Below, one piece after another: positions 45,079 to 53,317 of a stretch of 64,000 nucleotides of DNA. Origin of the DNA: Krasilnikovia cinnamomea. GTDB taxonomy: Bacteria > Actinomycetota > Actinomycetes > Mycobacteriales > Micromonosporaceae. Numbering within the stretch: position 1 is the first letter of the stretch; the number at the start of each line of letters is the position of its first letter. Made by a program: the position numbers and the translations under genes. The stretch is taken from contig NZ_SHKY01000001.1 in assembly GCF_004217545.1 (NCBI RefSeq), positions 5,208,001 to 5,272,000 of the forward strand, written 5' to 3'. The notes below the pieces were generated by a model. That model did no database searches, was not told the DNA's origin, and saw nothing but the letters and a program-made list of their open reading frames with translations.

Positions 45079-45181
45079 GTGAGGGTTTCCTCGCCCTCCC
45101 TTGTACGGAGCGGACACGAGGCGGTCTGGCCGACCGCGGGGCCTTCGCGTCCGCCAACCCTGGAAGGGATGGCTGAGCCCG

Positions 45182-46309
45182 ATGACACCTCCACACAACT
45201 ACCTTGCGGTCATCAAGGTCGTCGGTATCGGCGGCGGCGGCGTGAACGCCGTGAACCGCATGATCGAGGTCGGGCTCAAGGGCGTCGAGTTCATCGCGAT
45301 CAACACGGACGCCCAGGCGCTGCTCATGAGCGACGCCGACGTCAAGCTGGACGTCGGCCGGGAGCTGACCCGCGGGCTCGGCGCGGGAGCCCAGCCCGAG
45401 GTTGGCAAGAACGCCGCCGAGGACCACCGCGACGAGATCGAAGAGGTGCTCAAGGGCGCCGACATGGTGTTCGTGACCTGCGGCGAGGGCGGCGGCACCG
45501 GCACCGGTGGCGCGCCGGTCGTGGCCAACATCGCCCGCAAGCTCGGCGCGCTCACCATCGGCGTGGTCACCCGGCCGTTCTCCTTCGAGGGCAAGCGCCG
45601 CCAGGTGCAGGCCGAGTCCGGCATCGACGAGCTGCGCAACCAGTGCGACACCCTGATCGTCATCCCGAACGACCGGCTGCTGGCGCTCGGCGACCGCGGC
45701 ATCAGCATGATGGACGCGTTCCGCCAGGCCGACCAGGTGCTGCTCTCCGGCGTCCAGGGGATCACCGACCTGATCACCACCCCCGGTCTGATCAACCTGG
45801 ACTTCGCCGACGTCAAGAGCGTCATGAGCGGCGCGGGCAGCGCGCTCATGGGCATCGGCAGCGCGCGTGGGGACAACCGCGCGGTGGAGGCCGCCGAGAA
45901 GGCCATCTCCAGCCCGCTGCTGGAGCAGAGCATGGACGGCGCCCGCGGCGTTCTGCTGTCCATCGCGGGCGGGTCCGACCTGGGCCTGTTCGAGATCAAC
46001 GACGCGGCGCAGCTGGTCACGGACGCGGCCCACCCGGACGCCAACATCATCTTCGGTGCCGTCATCGACGACGCTCTCGGTGACGAGGTGCGGGTCACGG
46101 TCATCGCGGCGGGCTTCGACGGCGGCACCCCGTCGTACAAGCCGGCCGAGCCGGCGCGCAAGGCGCAGCCGGCCGCCGCACCTCCCGCCGCCGCCCCGAC
46201 CTCGCCGGTGCCGGTGAACAACCCGCCGCAGGCGGCCACCACCCCGCCGCCGCGCCGGGTGCTCTTCGACGATGTGGACGTCCCGGACTTCCTCAAGAAC
46301 GGGTCCTGA
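45182..46309 (+). CDS. ftsZ: Cell division GTPase FtsZ
   Basis: Tubulin-like GTPase of 375 aa that forms the Z-ring. The N-terminal VVGIGGGGVNAVNRMI is followed by the GTP-binding tubulin signature GEGGGTGTGG (101-110) and NDRLL...GISMMDAFRQADQVL. NLDFADVKSVMSGAGSALMGIG carries the T7 loop. A Pro/Ala-rich linker leads to the C-terminal peptide DDVDVPDFLKNGS, which binds SepF and other partners. ATG 45182 (MTPPHNYLAVIKVVGIG) matches the actinobacterial N-terminus; the frame is open upstream to 45101. Confidence 0.97.
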   Translation: MTPPHNYLAVIKVVGIGGGGVNAVNRMIEVGLKGVEFIAINTDAQALLMSDADVKLDVGRELTRGLGAGAQPEVGKNAAEDHRDEIEEVLKGADMVFVTCGEGGGTGTGGAPVVANIARKLGALTIGVVTRPFSFEGKRRQVQAESGIDELRNQCDTLIVIPNDRLLALGDRGISMMDAFRQADQVLLSGVQGITDLITTPGLINLDFADVKSVMSGAGSALMGIGSARGDNRAVEAAEKAISSPLLEQSMDGARGVLLSIAGGSDLGLFEINDAAQLVTDAAHPDANIIFGAVIDDALGDEVRVTVIAAGFDGGTPSYKPAEPARKAQPAAAPPAAAPTSPVPVNNPPQAATTPPPRRVLFDDVDVPDFLKNGS

Positions 46310-46316
46310 GGGCGGC

Positions 46317-47045
46317 GTGACCGCCGCTGACCGCCGTAGTCAACTCGCCACCGCCCGGCAGGAGGTACAGCAGCGGATCGCCCGCGCGTGCACGGCGGCC
46401 GGCCGCGATCCCGCCGAGGTCACCCTGGTCGCCATCACCAAGACGTACCCGGCCTCGGACGTCCTGCTGCTGGCCGAGCTGGGGATCACCGACGTGGGGG
46501 AGAACCGCGATCAGGAGGCCGCGCCGAAGGCCGCCGAGCTGGTGGCCGCCGGGGCGCGGGTGCGCTGGCACTTCGTGGGCCAGTTGCAGCGCAACAAGGC
46601 GCGTTCGGTCGTCCGCTACGCCGACGTGGTCGAATCGGTCGACTCGGTGCGGCTGGCCACGGCGCTGGACCGGGCCGCCGCCGAGTGTCGCACCGCGCCG
46701 CTGGACGTGCTGGTGCAGATCAGCATCGACGGTGACGCCACGCGCGGCGGTGCGGTGGCCGATGTCGACGACCCCGACCGGGGCCTGTGGCGCGTCGCCG
46801 ACGCCGTGGCCGCCGCCGGCGCGCTGCGACTGGCGGGCGTGATGGCGGTGGCGCCGCTGGACTGGGAGCCGGACCGGGCGTTCGCGACGCTGTCCGGGCT
46901 GGCGACCCGGCTGACCGAGCGGCACCCCGGTGCCACTGTGGTCTCGGCGGGCATGAGCGGGGACCTGGAGGCAGCCGTCCGGCACGGAGCGACACACGTC
47001 CGGATCGGTAGTTCTTTGCTCGGGATGCGCAACACGCTGCGGTAG
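46317..47045 (+). CDS. YggS-family pyridoxal-phosphate homeostasis protein
   Basis: A single-domain protein of 242 aa with the alanine-racemase-type TIM barrel. The PLP lysine is in TLVAITKTYPASDV; GITDVGENRDQEAAPKAAEL, WHFVGQLQRNKARSV and SAGMSGDLEAAVRHGATHVRIGSSLLG are family signatures. It binds PLP without known catalytic activity and balances B6 vitamers. GTG 46317 lies 7 bases after the ftsZ stop. A pgeF (YlmD/DUF152) gene, often found between ftsZ and yggS in actinobacteria, is not present. Confidence 0.92.
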   Translation: MTAADRRSQLATARQEVQQRIARACTAAGRDPAEVTLVAITKTYPASDVLLLAELGITDVGENRDQEAAPKAAELVAAGARVRWHFVGQLQRNKARSVVRYADVVESVDSVRLATALDRAAAECRTAPLDVLVQISIDGDATRGGAVADVDDPDRGLWRVADAVAAAGALRLAGVMAVAPLDWEPDRAFATLSGLATRLTERHPGATVVSAGMSGDLEAAVRHGATHVRIGSSLLGMRNTLR

Positions 47046-47222
47046 CCTTGCGGCGGGCAGCAAACTACATACGTGTTGTTTCGCGCGACGTGCCTCCACG
47101 ATGGCCGCGGCGCCCGACGACGGCACAGCGTCGCAAGCGGGACCCGTATCGGGTCCGCGGGCAAGCGGGGCGCGGCACGCCGAGGGGGAGTGGGCCGCAC
47201 CACGGACGGAGGTTCTGGGGGC

Positions 47223-47264
47223 ATGGGCACGAGGTTCGCCGTATGGGACGAGGTGGGGGCATGA
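47223..47264 (+). CDS. Possible 13-codon upstream ORF overlapping the sepF start
   Basis: ATG 47223 encodes MGTRFAVWDEVGA and stops at TGA 47262-47264, forming ATGA with the sepF start. GGAGG lies at 47209-47213, 9 bases before it. It could couple translation to sepF, or it may be chance; no conservation evidence is available here. Confidence 0.25.
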   Translation: MGTRFAVWDEVGA

Positions 47265-47944
47265 GCGCGTTGCGGAAGGCCGGCGTCTGGCTCGGCCTCG
47301 TCGAGGAGGATGACGAGCGCTACGACGACCGGGGATACCGCGAGAGTGGTTACCGCGACCGGGACCGGGACCGCGATTCCGGCTACCGGTACGCGGACGA
47401 GTTCGCCGACGAGGAGGACGACGTCGACGACGCCCCGGCGCTGCCGCGAGCCCGCAACTTCGAGCGGTCCCGGCCCAGCGAGCGCCTGTCCCGGATGGAC
47501 CTCGACCGCGAGGAGGCCCGCGCCGAGCGCGCCAGCGTACGGTCGATCACCCGCCCCTCGACTACGGCGAGTGAGGCCGGCGGCGCGCTGAGCTACCAGA
47601 CGCGCGACAACCTCGCCCTGGCCCCGCAGACCCAGGTGCCACCGCGCCCGGTCGAGGAGGAGCAGCGGTACCAGATCACGACGCTGCACCCGACGACCTA
47701 CCGGGAGGCCCGGACGATCGGGGAGCACTTCCGGGACGGGGTGCCGGTCATCATCAACCTCACCGAGATGGACGAGGGGGACGCGCGCCGGCTGGTCGAC
47801 TTCGCCGCCGGACTGGCCTTCGGGCTGCGCGGTACGATCGAGCGCGTGACCAACCGGGTTTTCCTGCTCTCACCGGCAAATGTCCAGGTCACTGCGGAGG
47901 ACAAGGCCAAGATCGCTGAGGGCGGCTTCTTCAACCAGAGTTGA
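47261..47944 (+). CDS. sepF: Cell division protein SepF
   Basis: A protein of 227 aa. The N-terminal amphipathic membrane-binding helix is MSALRKAGVWLGLVEED. An acidic, Arg/Tyr/Asp-rich linker (DRDRDRDSGYRYADEF) follows. The C-terminal SepF domain (YQITTLHPTTYREARTIGEHFRDGVPVIINLTEMDEGDARRLVDF and onward, FLLSPANVQVT) polymerises and binds the FtsZ C-terminal peptide, tethering the Z-ring to the membrane. ATG 47261 has GAGGTGGGGG just upstream and overlaps the stop of a possible 13-codon ORF at 47223-47264. About 215 bases separate it from yggS. Confidence 0.94.
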   Translation: MSALRKAGVWLGLVEEDDERYDDRGYRESGYRDRDRDRDSGYRYADEFADEEDDVDDAPALPRARNFERSRPSERLSRMDLDREEARAERASVRSITRPSTTASEAGGALSYQTRDNLALAPQTQVPPRPVEEEQRYQITTLHPTTYREARTIGEHFRDGVPVIINLTEMDEGDARRLVDFAAGLAFGLRGTIERVTNRVFLLSPANVQVTAEDKAKIAEGGFFNQS

Positions 47945-47967
47945 CCCTAACGAGGGATCCGCCAGTC

Positions 47968-48276
47968 GTGCTGTTGTCGATCGTGTTCCAAGTCCTCTTT
48001 CTGATGGTCTACGTCTTCTTCCTGACGCTGCTGGCGAGGTTTGTCCTGGGTGCGGTCCTGCAGTACGGCCGCAGGTGGCAGCCGGGGCGGGGGGCGTCCG
48101 CGGCACTGGAGCTCGTGTGGAGCGTCACTGATCCACCCTTGAGGGCGTTGAGGCGTGTGATCCCACCGCTTCGAATTGGTACCGTGAGCTTGGACCTGGC
48201 GTCCCTGGTCCTGCTGGTTATCCTGTTCGTGCTTTTGTACTACGTGTTAGCGAACCTGATCGTCCGCTTCAGCTGA
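47968..48276 (+). CDS. YggT-family membrane protein
   Basis: A protein of 102 aa with two hydrophobic regions (LLSIVFQVLFLMVYVFFLTLLARFVLGAV and LASLVLLVILFVLLYYVLANLIVRFS) around the conserved WSVTDPPLRALRRVIPPLRIGTVSLDLA. It typically lies between sepF and divIVA in Gram-positive division clusters, as here. Its function is not settled; cell-envelope or osmotic roles have been proposed. GTG 47968 was chosen with GAGGGA 10 bases upstream; a TTG at 47941 is an alternative. It contains a TTA codon near 48247. Confidence 0.85.
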   Translation: MLLSIVFQVLFLMVYVFFLTLLARFVLGAVLQYGRRWQPGRGASAALELVWSVTDPPLRALRRVIPPLRIGTVSLDLASLVLLVILFVLLYYVLANLIVRFS

Positions 48277-48322
48277 TGATGAGGTACGCCCCACGCGGCC
48301 GCGACTGACCCGAGGAGTTTCG

Positions 48323-49141
48323 ATGCCGCTGACCCCGGCCGACGTGCACAACGTCGCCTTCAAAAAGCCCCCGATCGGCAAGCGGGGGTATGACGAGGAG
48401 GAGGTCGACGCCTTCCTAGACGAGGTCGAGCGCGAACTCGCCCGTCTCATCGAGGAGAACAACGAGCTGCGCGCGCAGGTCGAGCGCGGCGGCGGGCGGG
48501 GCGGCGCGCCAGCCGTCTCGGGCGCCGACCCCCGGCTGGCGGCGGAGCTCAACGACATGAAGACCCAGCTCGACCGCGTGCAGCGCGACAAGGCGGCGGC
48601 CGAGCAGGCGGCGCGGCAGATGCAGGCCGAGCTCGAGCAGGTCCGCGCCCAGGGCGTCGGCGCCGGTCCCACCCCTCCCGGCGGCGACGGCGAGCAGCAG
48701 GCGCTGCGCGTGCTCATGATGGCTCAGCGCACCGCGGACGACCACGTCGCGGACGCCCGCCGCGAGGCCGACAAGCTGCTCTCCGACGCGCGTTCCAAGG
48801 CCGAGGAGGTCACTCGCGAGGCCCGCGCCAAGGCGGACGCCCTCGAGCGGGACGCGCGCCAGCGCCACCAGGAGGCCATGGGTGGCCTGGACGCGAAGCG
48901 CTCGGCCCTGCAGAAGCACATCGAGGAGCTCAAGCAGTTCGAGCGCGAGTACCGCACCCGGCTCAAGGCGTACCTGGAGAGTCAGCTGCGTGACCTCGAC
49001 GGTCGCGGCCAGGGGCTGGAGGCCGAGATGGCGCGGGCCGACGCCAACCGTTCGGTGGGCGGCTCGGGTGGTCTCGCCGCGGCGGGCCTGGCCGGCTCGT
49101 ACGGCGGCGGCCGCGCCAACTCCATCGAAACCGGCCGCTGA
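48323..49141 (+). CDS. divIVA: Polar growth scaffold DivIVA (Wag31)
   Basis: A 272-aa protein. The conserved N-terminal lipid-binding domain is MPLTPADVHNVAFKKPPIGKR, then GYDEEEVDAFLDEVERELARL. A linker and a long coiled coil follow (about 130-230; LKQFEREYRTRLKAYLESQLRDLDG). It marks curved membrane at the poles and recruits the cell-wall elongation machinery. ATG 48323 has GAGGAG 5 bases upstream. It is the last gene of the division cluster. Confidence 0.95.
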   Translation: MPLTPADVHNVAFKKPPIGKRGYDEEEVDAFLDEVERELARLIEENNELRAQVERGGGRGGAPAVSGADPRLAAELNDMKTQLDRVQRDKAAAEQAARQMQAELEQVRAQGVGAGPTPPGGDGEQQALRVLMMAQRTADDHVADARREADKLLSDARSKAEEVTREARAKADALERDARQRHQEAMGGLDAKRSALQKHIEELKQFEREYRTRLKAYLESQLRDLDGRGQGLEAEMARADANRSVGGSGGLAAAGLAGSYGGGRANSIETGR

Positions 49142-49193
49142 CCCTCCACCTCCTCACCAATCGTGACGGACCGACTGCGGCGGGGATGAGCCC

Positions 49194-50453
49194 ATGATCG
49201 TTGCCAGTCTGCTGCTCATCCTCGTCGCGGTGACGCTGCTTGTTTTCGGCGTCGCCGGCGGGTCGAGCATGCTGCTCATCAGCTCCATCGTGGCCAGCCT
49301 GCTGGCCGCGATCGCGCTGGTCGCGGGTGCCCGCCGGGCATCCGCACGCCGGGCCGCGGCCCGCGACGTCGGCGCTGCGCTCCGCCCGGCCTCCGGGTCG
49401 GCGAGCCGCACCGGCGGGCGCGACGCGGCCGACGCCGGTGGCGGGTCGCCGCATGCCGAATCCGCGGCGTTCGCGGACCGGACCGCCCCCACCGGGTCCG
49501 GCGCCGTGGCCTACGCGGCCGAGTCCGGTGCCGTCGCTTACGCGGCCGAGTCCGGTGCCGTCGCCTACGCGGCCGAGTCCGGTGCCTCGGTGCCGGGCGC
49601 TGCGGTGACCTACGCGGACGAGCCGGATGCCTCGGACCCGGCAGGTTCCGTGACCTACCCGGACGAAGCCGACGCCCCCGCGTCCGGCTCGGCGAGGTAC
49701 GCGGACCTTGCCGACCTCGCGGGTGATGACGAGTTCGCCACCGCGACGGCCGACAGCGGGACCTATCTGGAGCGCGACGCCCACGAACGACCGGGCGCCG
49801 ACGCGGCGGACGCCGACCCGCTGGACACCGGCGCCGCCGACTACATGTCGCTCAGCACGGTGGCGGAGGACCCGGCGCCCGGTTACGCGGACACCCACGA
49901 CGCGCCCGGCACCGACCGGCCCGATCTCGACCGGCCCGACCTCGACCTGGCCCGCGCCGACGCGCTCGGCAGCGTCGGGACCGAGCCGGACGACGACCAC
50001 ACCGGGCACCGCGACCACCTCGACTACGACCGCGCGTCGTCCGTCATCGACGCGGCCCGCACCCAGGACCCCGACGAGTCCTGGCGACGCGAGCCCGCAG
50101 CCGCGGCGGAGCACCTCGACACCGTCGAGGACCGCCCCGCGGCCACCGCGTTCGGTGCCGGTCCGGCGTTCGACGGGCGGATGGAGGAGTTCGGCGAGCC
50201 CGACCCCGACGACCCGGCCGACGAGCCGCTGCCGCAGGCCGAGCGGGCCGCGGACGCGGTACGCATCGCGCGGATGGACGCCGAGGTCCTGGTCGTCGAC
50301 GGCCGGCCGCGCTACCACGTCCCGGACTGTCCGCACCTGGTCGGGCGGCTCACCGAACCACTGCCCGTGGCCGAGGCGGTGGAGCTCGGCTTCACCCCGT
50401 GCGGCCTGTGCCGTCCGGTCGACCGCCTGCTCGCGGCCGCCGCCCGCGGCTGA
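49194..50453 (+). CDS. Unknown membrane-anchored acidic protein with C-terminal Ada-like zinc site
   Basis: A protein of 419 aa in a family I do not recognise. The N-terminus has two hydrophobic segments (MIVASLLLILVAVTLLVFGVAGG and MLLISSIVASLLAAIALVAG), then an Arg-rich patch. A long acidic, Asp/Ala-rich and probably disordered region includes three copies of SGAVAYAAE. The last 50 residues contain YHVPDCP (His375, Cys379) and FTPCGLCRP (Cys403, Cys406), the His-x3-Cys / Cys-x2-Cys spacing of Ada-type metal-binding modules. ATG 49194 follows a 52-base gap after divIVA, so it may be co-transcribed with the division genes. Confidence 0.75.
   Translation: MIVASLLLILVAVTLLVFGVAGGSSMLLISSIVASLLAAIALVAGARRASARRAAARDVGAALRPASGSASRTGGRDAADAGGGSPHAESAAFADRTAPTGSGAVAYAAESGAVAYAAESGAVAYAAESGASVPGAAVTYADEPDASDPAGSVTYPDEADAPASGSARYADLADLAGDDEFATATADSGTYLERDAHERPGADAADADPLDTGAADYMSLSTVAEDPAPGYADTHDAPGTDRPDLDRPDLDLARADALGSVGTEPDDDHTGHRDHLDYDRASSVIDAARTQDPDESWRREPAAAAEHLDTVEDRPAATAFGAGPAFDGRMEEFGEPDPDDPADEPLPQAERAADAVRIARMDAEVLVVDGRPRYHVPDCPHLVGRLTEPLPVAEAVELGFTPCGLCRPVDRLLAAAARG
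49497..49577 (+). repeat. Three 27-bp tandem repeats
   Basis: Units at 49497-49523, 49524-49550 and 49551-49577 each encode SGAVAYAAE in the acidic region of the gene at 49194. Units 2 and 3 differ by one base; unit 1 differs from them at a few positions. Confidence 0.93.
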
Positions 50454-50495
50454 CCCGCCGCATCCGGTTCCGGCCGCTGATCCGGCCGGGTCCGC

Positions 50496-50588
50496 CGGTT
50501 CGCGAACCAGCGCTGCGGCCGGGTTGACCCGGTTCGCGAATCACCGCTGCGGCCGGTTCGCCCGGTTCGCGAACCACCACCCCGGCGG
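50496..50588. repeat. 34-bp direct repeats carrying a GGTTCGCGAACC palindrome
   Basis: Two full 34-bp units (50496-50529, 50530-50563) and a partial third from 50564 each start with a CGGTTCGCGAA(C/T)C core. GGTTCGCGAACC is a perfect 12-bp palindrome in units 1 and 3 and has one mismatch in unit 2. They fill the 205-base gap between the gene at 49194 and the DUF167 gene. Confidence 0.85.
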
Positions 50589-50658
50589 AACCGGCTGTGC
50601 CGGGACACCAACGGCGGACCCCGCCGTACCGCCCCGGCGGAGATCGGCACAATGAGGC

Positions 50659-50997
50659 GTGACCAACCGGCGCGTGCCCTCACCCGGAACCCGGGACGTA
50701 TCCGTCCCGGTCCGGGTGCGACCGGGCGCGGGCCGGACCCGGGTGGGCGGCCGGTACGACGGCCCGCACGGCCCCGCGCTGATCATCGCGGTCGGTGCCC
50801 CGGCGGTGGACGGCAAGGCCACCGAGGCGGTGCGCCGCGCCCTCGCTGACGCTCTCGGCGTGCGTCCGTCCGCCGTGACGCTGCGGCTGGGTGCCACCAG
50901 CCGCGACAAGGTCTTCACGGTCGACTCCGACGCCGCCGACCTCGCGCCGCGGCTGGCCGCCCTGCGCGACGGGGCCACCGGCACCGGGCCGGTGTGA
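50659..50997 (+). CDS. DUF167 (YggU-like) family protein
   Basis: A protein of 112 aa with the DUF167 fold: VSVPVRVRPGAGRTRVGG, ALIIAVGAPAVDGKATEAVRRALADALGV and VTLRLGATSRDKVFTVD. Its function is unknown. GTG 50659 has CACAAT (50648-50653) 5 bases upstream, so the message is probably leaderless. Its stop overlaps the antiporter gene by 4 bases (GTGA). Confidence 0.85.
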   Translation: MTNRRVPSPGTRDVSVPVRVRPGAGRTRVGGRYDGPHGPALIIAVGAPAVDGKATEAVRRALADALGVRPSAVTLRLGATSRDKVFTVDSDAADLAPRLAALRDGATGTGPV

Positions 50998-52493
50998 CCG
51001 GTCACCTGGACGTCGCCCTGCTGATCGGGGCTGCCGTCCTCCTGGTCGCCGTGGCGGCGGTGCGTCTGTCCACCCGCGTCGGGCTGCCGAGTCTGCTGGT
51101 CTACCTGCTCATCGGGATCCTGCTCGGCGAGGCGGGGCTGGGCATCCGGTTCAACGACGCGGAGCTCACCCGTACGCTCGGCTTCTGCGCCCTCATCGTG
51201 ATCATCGCGGAGGGCGGGCTGACCGCCCGGTGGAGCGCGCTGCGCCCCGTGCTGGGCCTGTCCGCCACGCTGGCCACCCTCGGGGTGGCGGTCAGCATCG
51301 TCGTGGTCGGGGTGGTCGTGCACCTGCTGCTCGGCCTCGACTGGCGGCTGGCCCTGCTGTACGGCGCGGTGCTGTCCTCGACGGACGCCGCCGCCGTGTT
51401 CGCCACGCTGCGCCGCCTGCGGCTGCCGCCCCGGCTGGTGGCGACGCTGGAGGCGGAGTCCGGCATGAACGACGCGCCGGTCGTGCTGGTGGTGGTGGCG
51501 CTGGCCAGCCCGGCCGTGGCGGCCGCCTCCTGGCACGAGCTGCTGCTCTTCTACGAGCTGGCCGCGGGCGCCGCGATCGGCCTGTTCGTCGGGGCGGCCG
51601 GGCGCTGGCTGCTGCGCCGGGCTGCGCTGCCCTCGGCCGGGCTGTACCCGATCGCGGCCGTCGGGCTCACGGTGCTGGCGTACGCGGCGGGCGCGGTCGC
51701 CCACGCCTCGGGGTTCCTCGCGGTCTACGTCGCGGGCGTCGTGCTCGGCAACGCCCGCCTGCCACACCGCCGGGCCATCCTCGGCTTCGCCGACGGGCTG
51801 GCCTGGGTGGCGCAGATCGGGCTGTTCGTGCTGCTGGGCCTGCTGGTGTCGCCGAGCCGGCTGCCCGGCGCCCTGGTCACGGCCCTGGTCGTCGGTGGCG
51901 CCCTGGTGCTGCTGGCGCGTCCCCTGTCGGTGGCCGTCTCGGCGCTGGTGGTGCGCGGTGCGCCGGGCTGGCGGGGGCAGGCGTTCCTGTCCTGGGCGGG
52001 CCTGCGTGGCGCGGTGCCGATCGTGCTGGCCACCATCCCGCTGTCGGTGGGCACCCCGGGCGCTGAGAAGCTGTTCGACGCGGTCTTCGTACTGGTGATC
52101 ATCTTTACCCTGGTGCAGGCCGGGACCGTCGCCTCCGTGGCCCGGTGGCTGGGGATCACCGCGCCGGCTGAGGCGGCGGAGGTGCAGGTGGAGTCCGCGC
52201 CGCTGGAGAACATGCACGCCGACCTGCTGCAGATCGGGGTGGCGCCGGGCTCGCGGTTGGCGGGGGTGCACATCGATGAGTTGCGCCTGCCCGTGGGCGC
52301 CGTGGTGACGCTCGTCGTCCGCGAGGGGGCCGGATTCGTCCCCACCCCGGACACCCGGCTGCGCACCGGCGACACCCTGCTGATCGTGACGACCGCCGAC
52401 GTACGGGACGCGGCCGAACGGCGGCTGCGCGCGGTCAGCCGCCGGGGGCGGCTGGCCCGCTGGTTCGGTGAGGATGGCCGGGAGGAGCAGTGA
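50994..52493 (+). CDS. Cation/proton antiporter (CPA family, K+/H+ type) with TrkA-C domain
   Basis: A protein of 499 aa. About 12 transmembrane segments fill the first 390 residues (VALLIGAAVLLVAVAAVRLS, LLVYLLIGILLGEAGLGI and more). LSSTDAAAVFATLRR carries the transport-site Asp region of CPA1/NhaP-type exchangers. The C-terminal TrkA-C domain (LAGVHIDELRLPVGAVVTLVVREG and GDTLLIVTTADVRDAAERRL) is a ligand-binding module used for regulation. It exports K+ or Na+ in exchange for protons; ion choice cannot be read from sequence. It is coupled to the DUF167 gene by a GTGA overlap. Confidence 0.88.
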   Translation: MTGHLDVALLIGAAVLLVAVAAVRLSTRVGLPSLLVYLLIGILLGEAGLGIRFNDAELTRTLGFCALIVIIAEGGLTARWSALRPVLGLSATLATLGVAVSIVVVGVVVHLLLGLDWRLALLYGAVLSSTDAAAVFATLRRLRLPPRLVATLEAESGMNDAPVVLVVVALASPAVAAASWHELLLFYELAAGAAIGLFVGAAGRWLLRRAALPSAGLYPIAAVGLTVLAYAAGAVAHASGFLAVYVAGVVLGNARLPHRRAILGFADGLAWVAQIGLFVLLGLLVSPSRLPGALVTALVVGGALVLLARPLSVAVSALVVRGAPGWRGQAFLSWAGLRGAVPIVLATIPLSVGTPGAEKLFDAVFVLVIIFTLVQAGTVASVARWLGITAPAEAAEVQVESAPLENMHADLLQIGVAPGSRLAGVHIDELRLPVGAVVTLVVREGAGFVPTPDTRLRTGDTLLIVTTADVRDAAERRLRAVSRRGRLARWFGEDGREEQ

Positions 52494-52865
52494 GTACGGC
52501 GTGTCGGCTGTCTGACCAATCGTCCGGGTAGTTTTCGCCCCGGTTTGGGGTATCCCGGGCGGTGCGCCAGGTTGTCGTGGACCTGCACGTTCCGTATCCT
52601 TGCGAACCTCCGGTGTGCGCGGCGGCTTCGTGCACGCCGTTTGTGCACGTGAAGATCATGGCGCAGGCCGTTCGTGCCTGTCAGGGATCATCGTGCACGC
52701 TTTGCACGTGAGGGATCATGGCGGCGGTCGGCCCACCGGCCGCCCGGCCGGGCGCGGGGGTGCGCCGGGCCAGACAAGAGGGACAGGTGGGCACGGGCGG
52801 TGACGACGCCCGGCGCAGGTCCCGTGAACCGCCGATGCCGCGCTCGTCGCGGCGAGGGAGCGACG
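52494..52865. other. Intergenic region with imperfect repeats around CACGTG
   Basis: I see no convincing gene here. Copy A (52629-52663) and copy C (52692-52723) share CGTGCACGC, TTG(T)GCACGTGA and GATCATGGCG; a partial copy B (52672-52690) has CGTGCC and AGGGATCAT. The CACGTG cores are palindromic. The block lies directly upstream of the DksA/TraR gene and could be an operator or a dispersed repeat. Confidence 0.6.
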
Positions 52866-53288
52866 ATGGCCAAGGCAACCGACACCAGGCCCGCCTCGAC
52901 CGCCAAGGCCGGGACGAGGCGGTCCCGCAGCGCCGCGGAGACCGAGAAGATCCGCGTGGCGCTGATCGAACGCCGGGACGAGCTTCAGGGCGAGTACGAC
53001 CAGACCCTCACCGAGATCGCTGAGCTGCAGCGTGAGCGGCTGACCGACTCCGCGGGCGACGACCAGGCGGACACCGGGACGAAGACTTTCGAGCGCGAGC
53101 AGGAGATCACGCTGGCCAACAACCTGCTTGAGCGGATCAACCAGGTGGAACGCGCCATCGACCGGCTCGGCGAGGGCAACTACGGTTGGTGCGAGCGGTG
53201 CGGCAACGCCATCCCCGTCGAGCGGCTGGCCGCGTTCCCGTCCGCGACCCTGTGTGTGTCCTGCAAGCAGTTGGAGGAACGACGCTGA
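52866..53288 (+). CDS. DksA/TraR-family zinc-finger protein
   Basis: A protein of 140 aa. A basic N-terminus precedes a coiled coil (KIRVALIERRDELQGEYDQTLTEIAELQ, ending ERINQVERAIDRL) and the C4 zinc finger of the TraR/DksA family (GWCERCGNAIPVERL...LCVSCKQLEE). Family members insert the coiled coil into the RNA polymerase secondary channel. ATG 52866 has GAGGGAG about 5 bases upstream; the frame is open upstream to 52674 but lacks family similarity. lspA begins 29 bases after its stop. Confidence 0.92.
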   Translation: MAKATDTRPASTAKAGTRRSRSAAETEKIRVALIERRDELQGEYDQTLTEIAELQRERLTDSAGDDQADTGTKTFEREQEITLANNLLERINQVERAIDRLGEGNYGWCERCGNAIPVERLAAFPSATLCVSCKQLEERR

Positions 53289-53317
53289 ACGCCGACGAGG
53301 CAGCGGGCGGAACCGCG

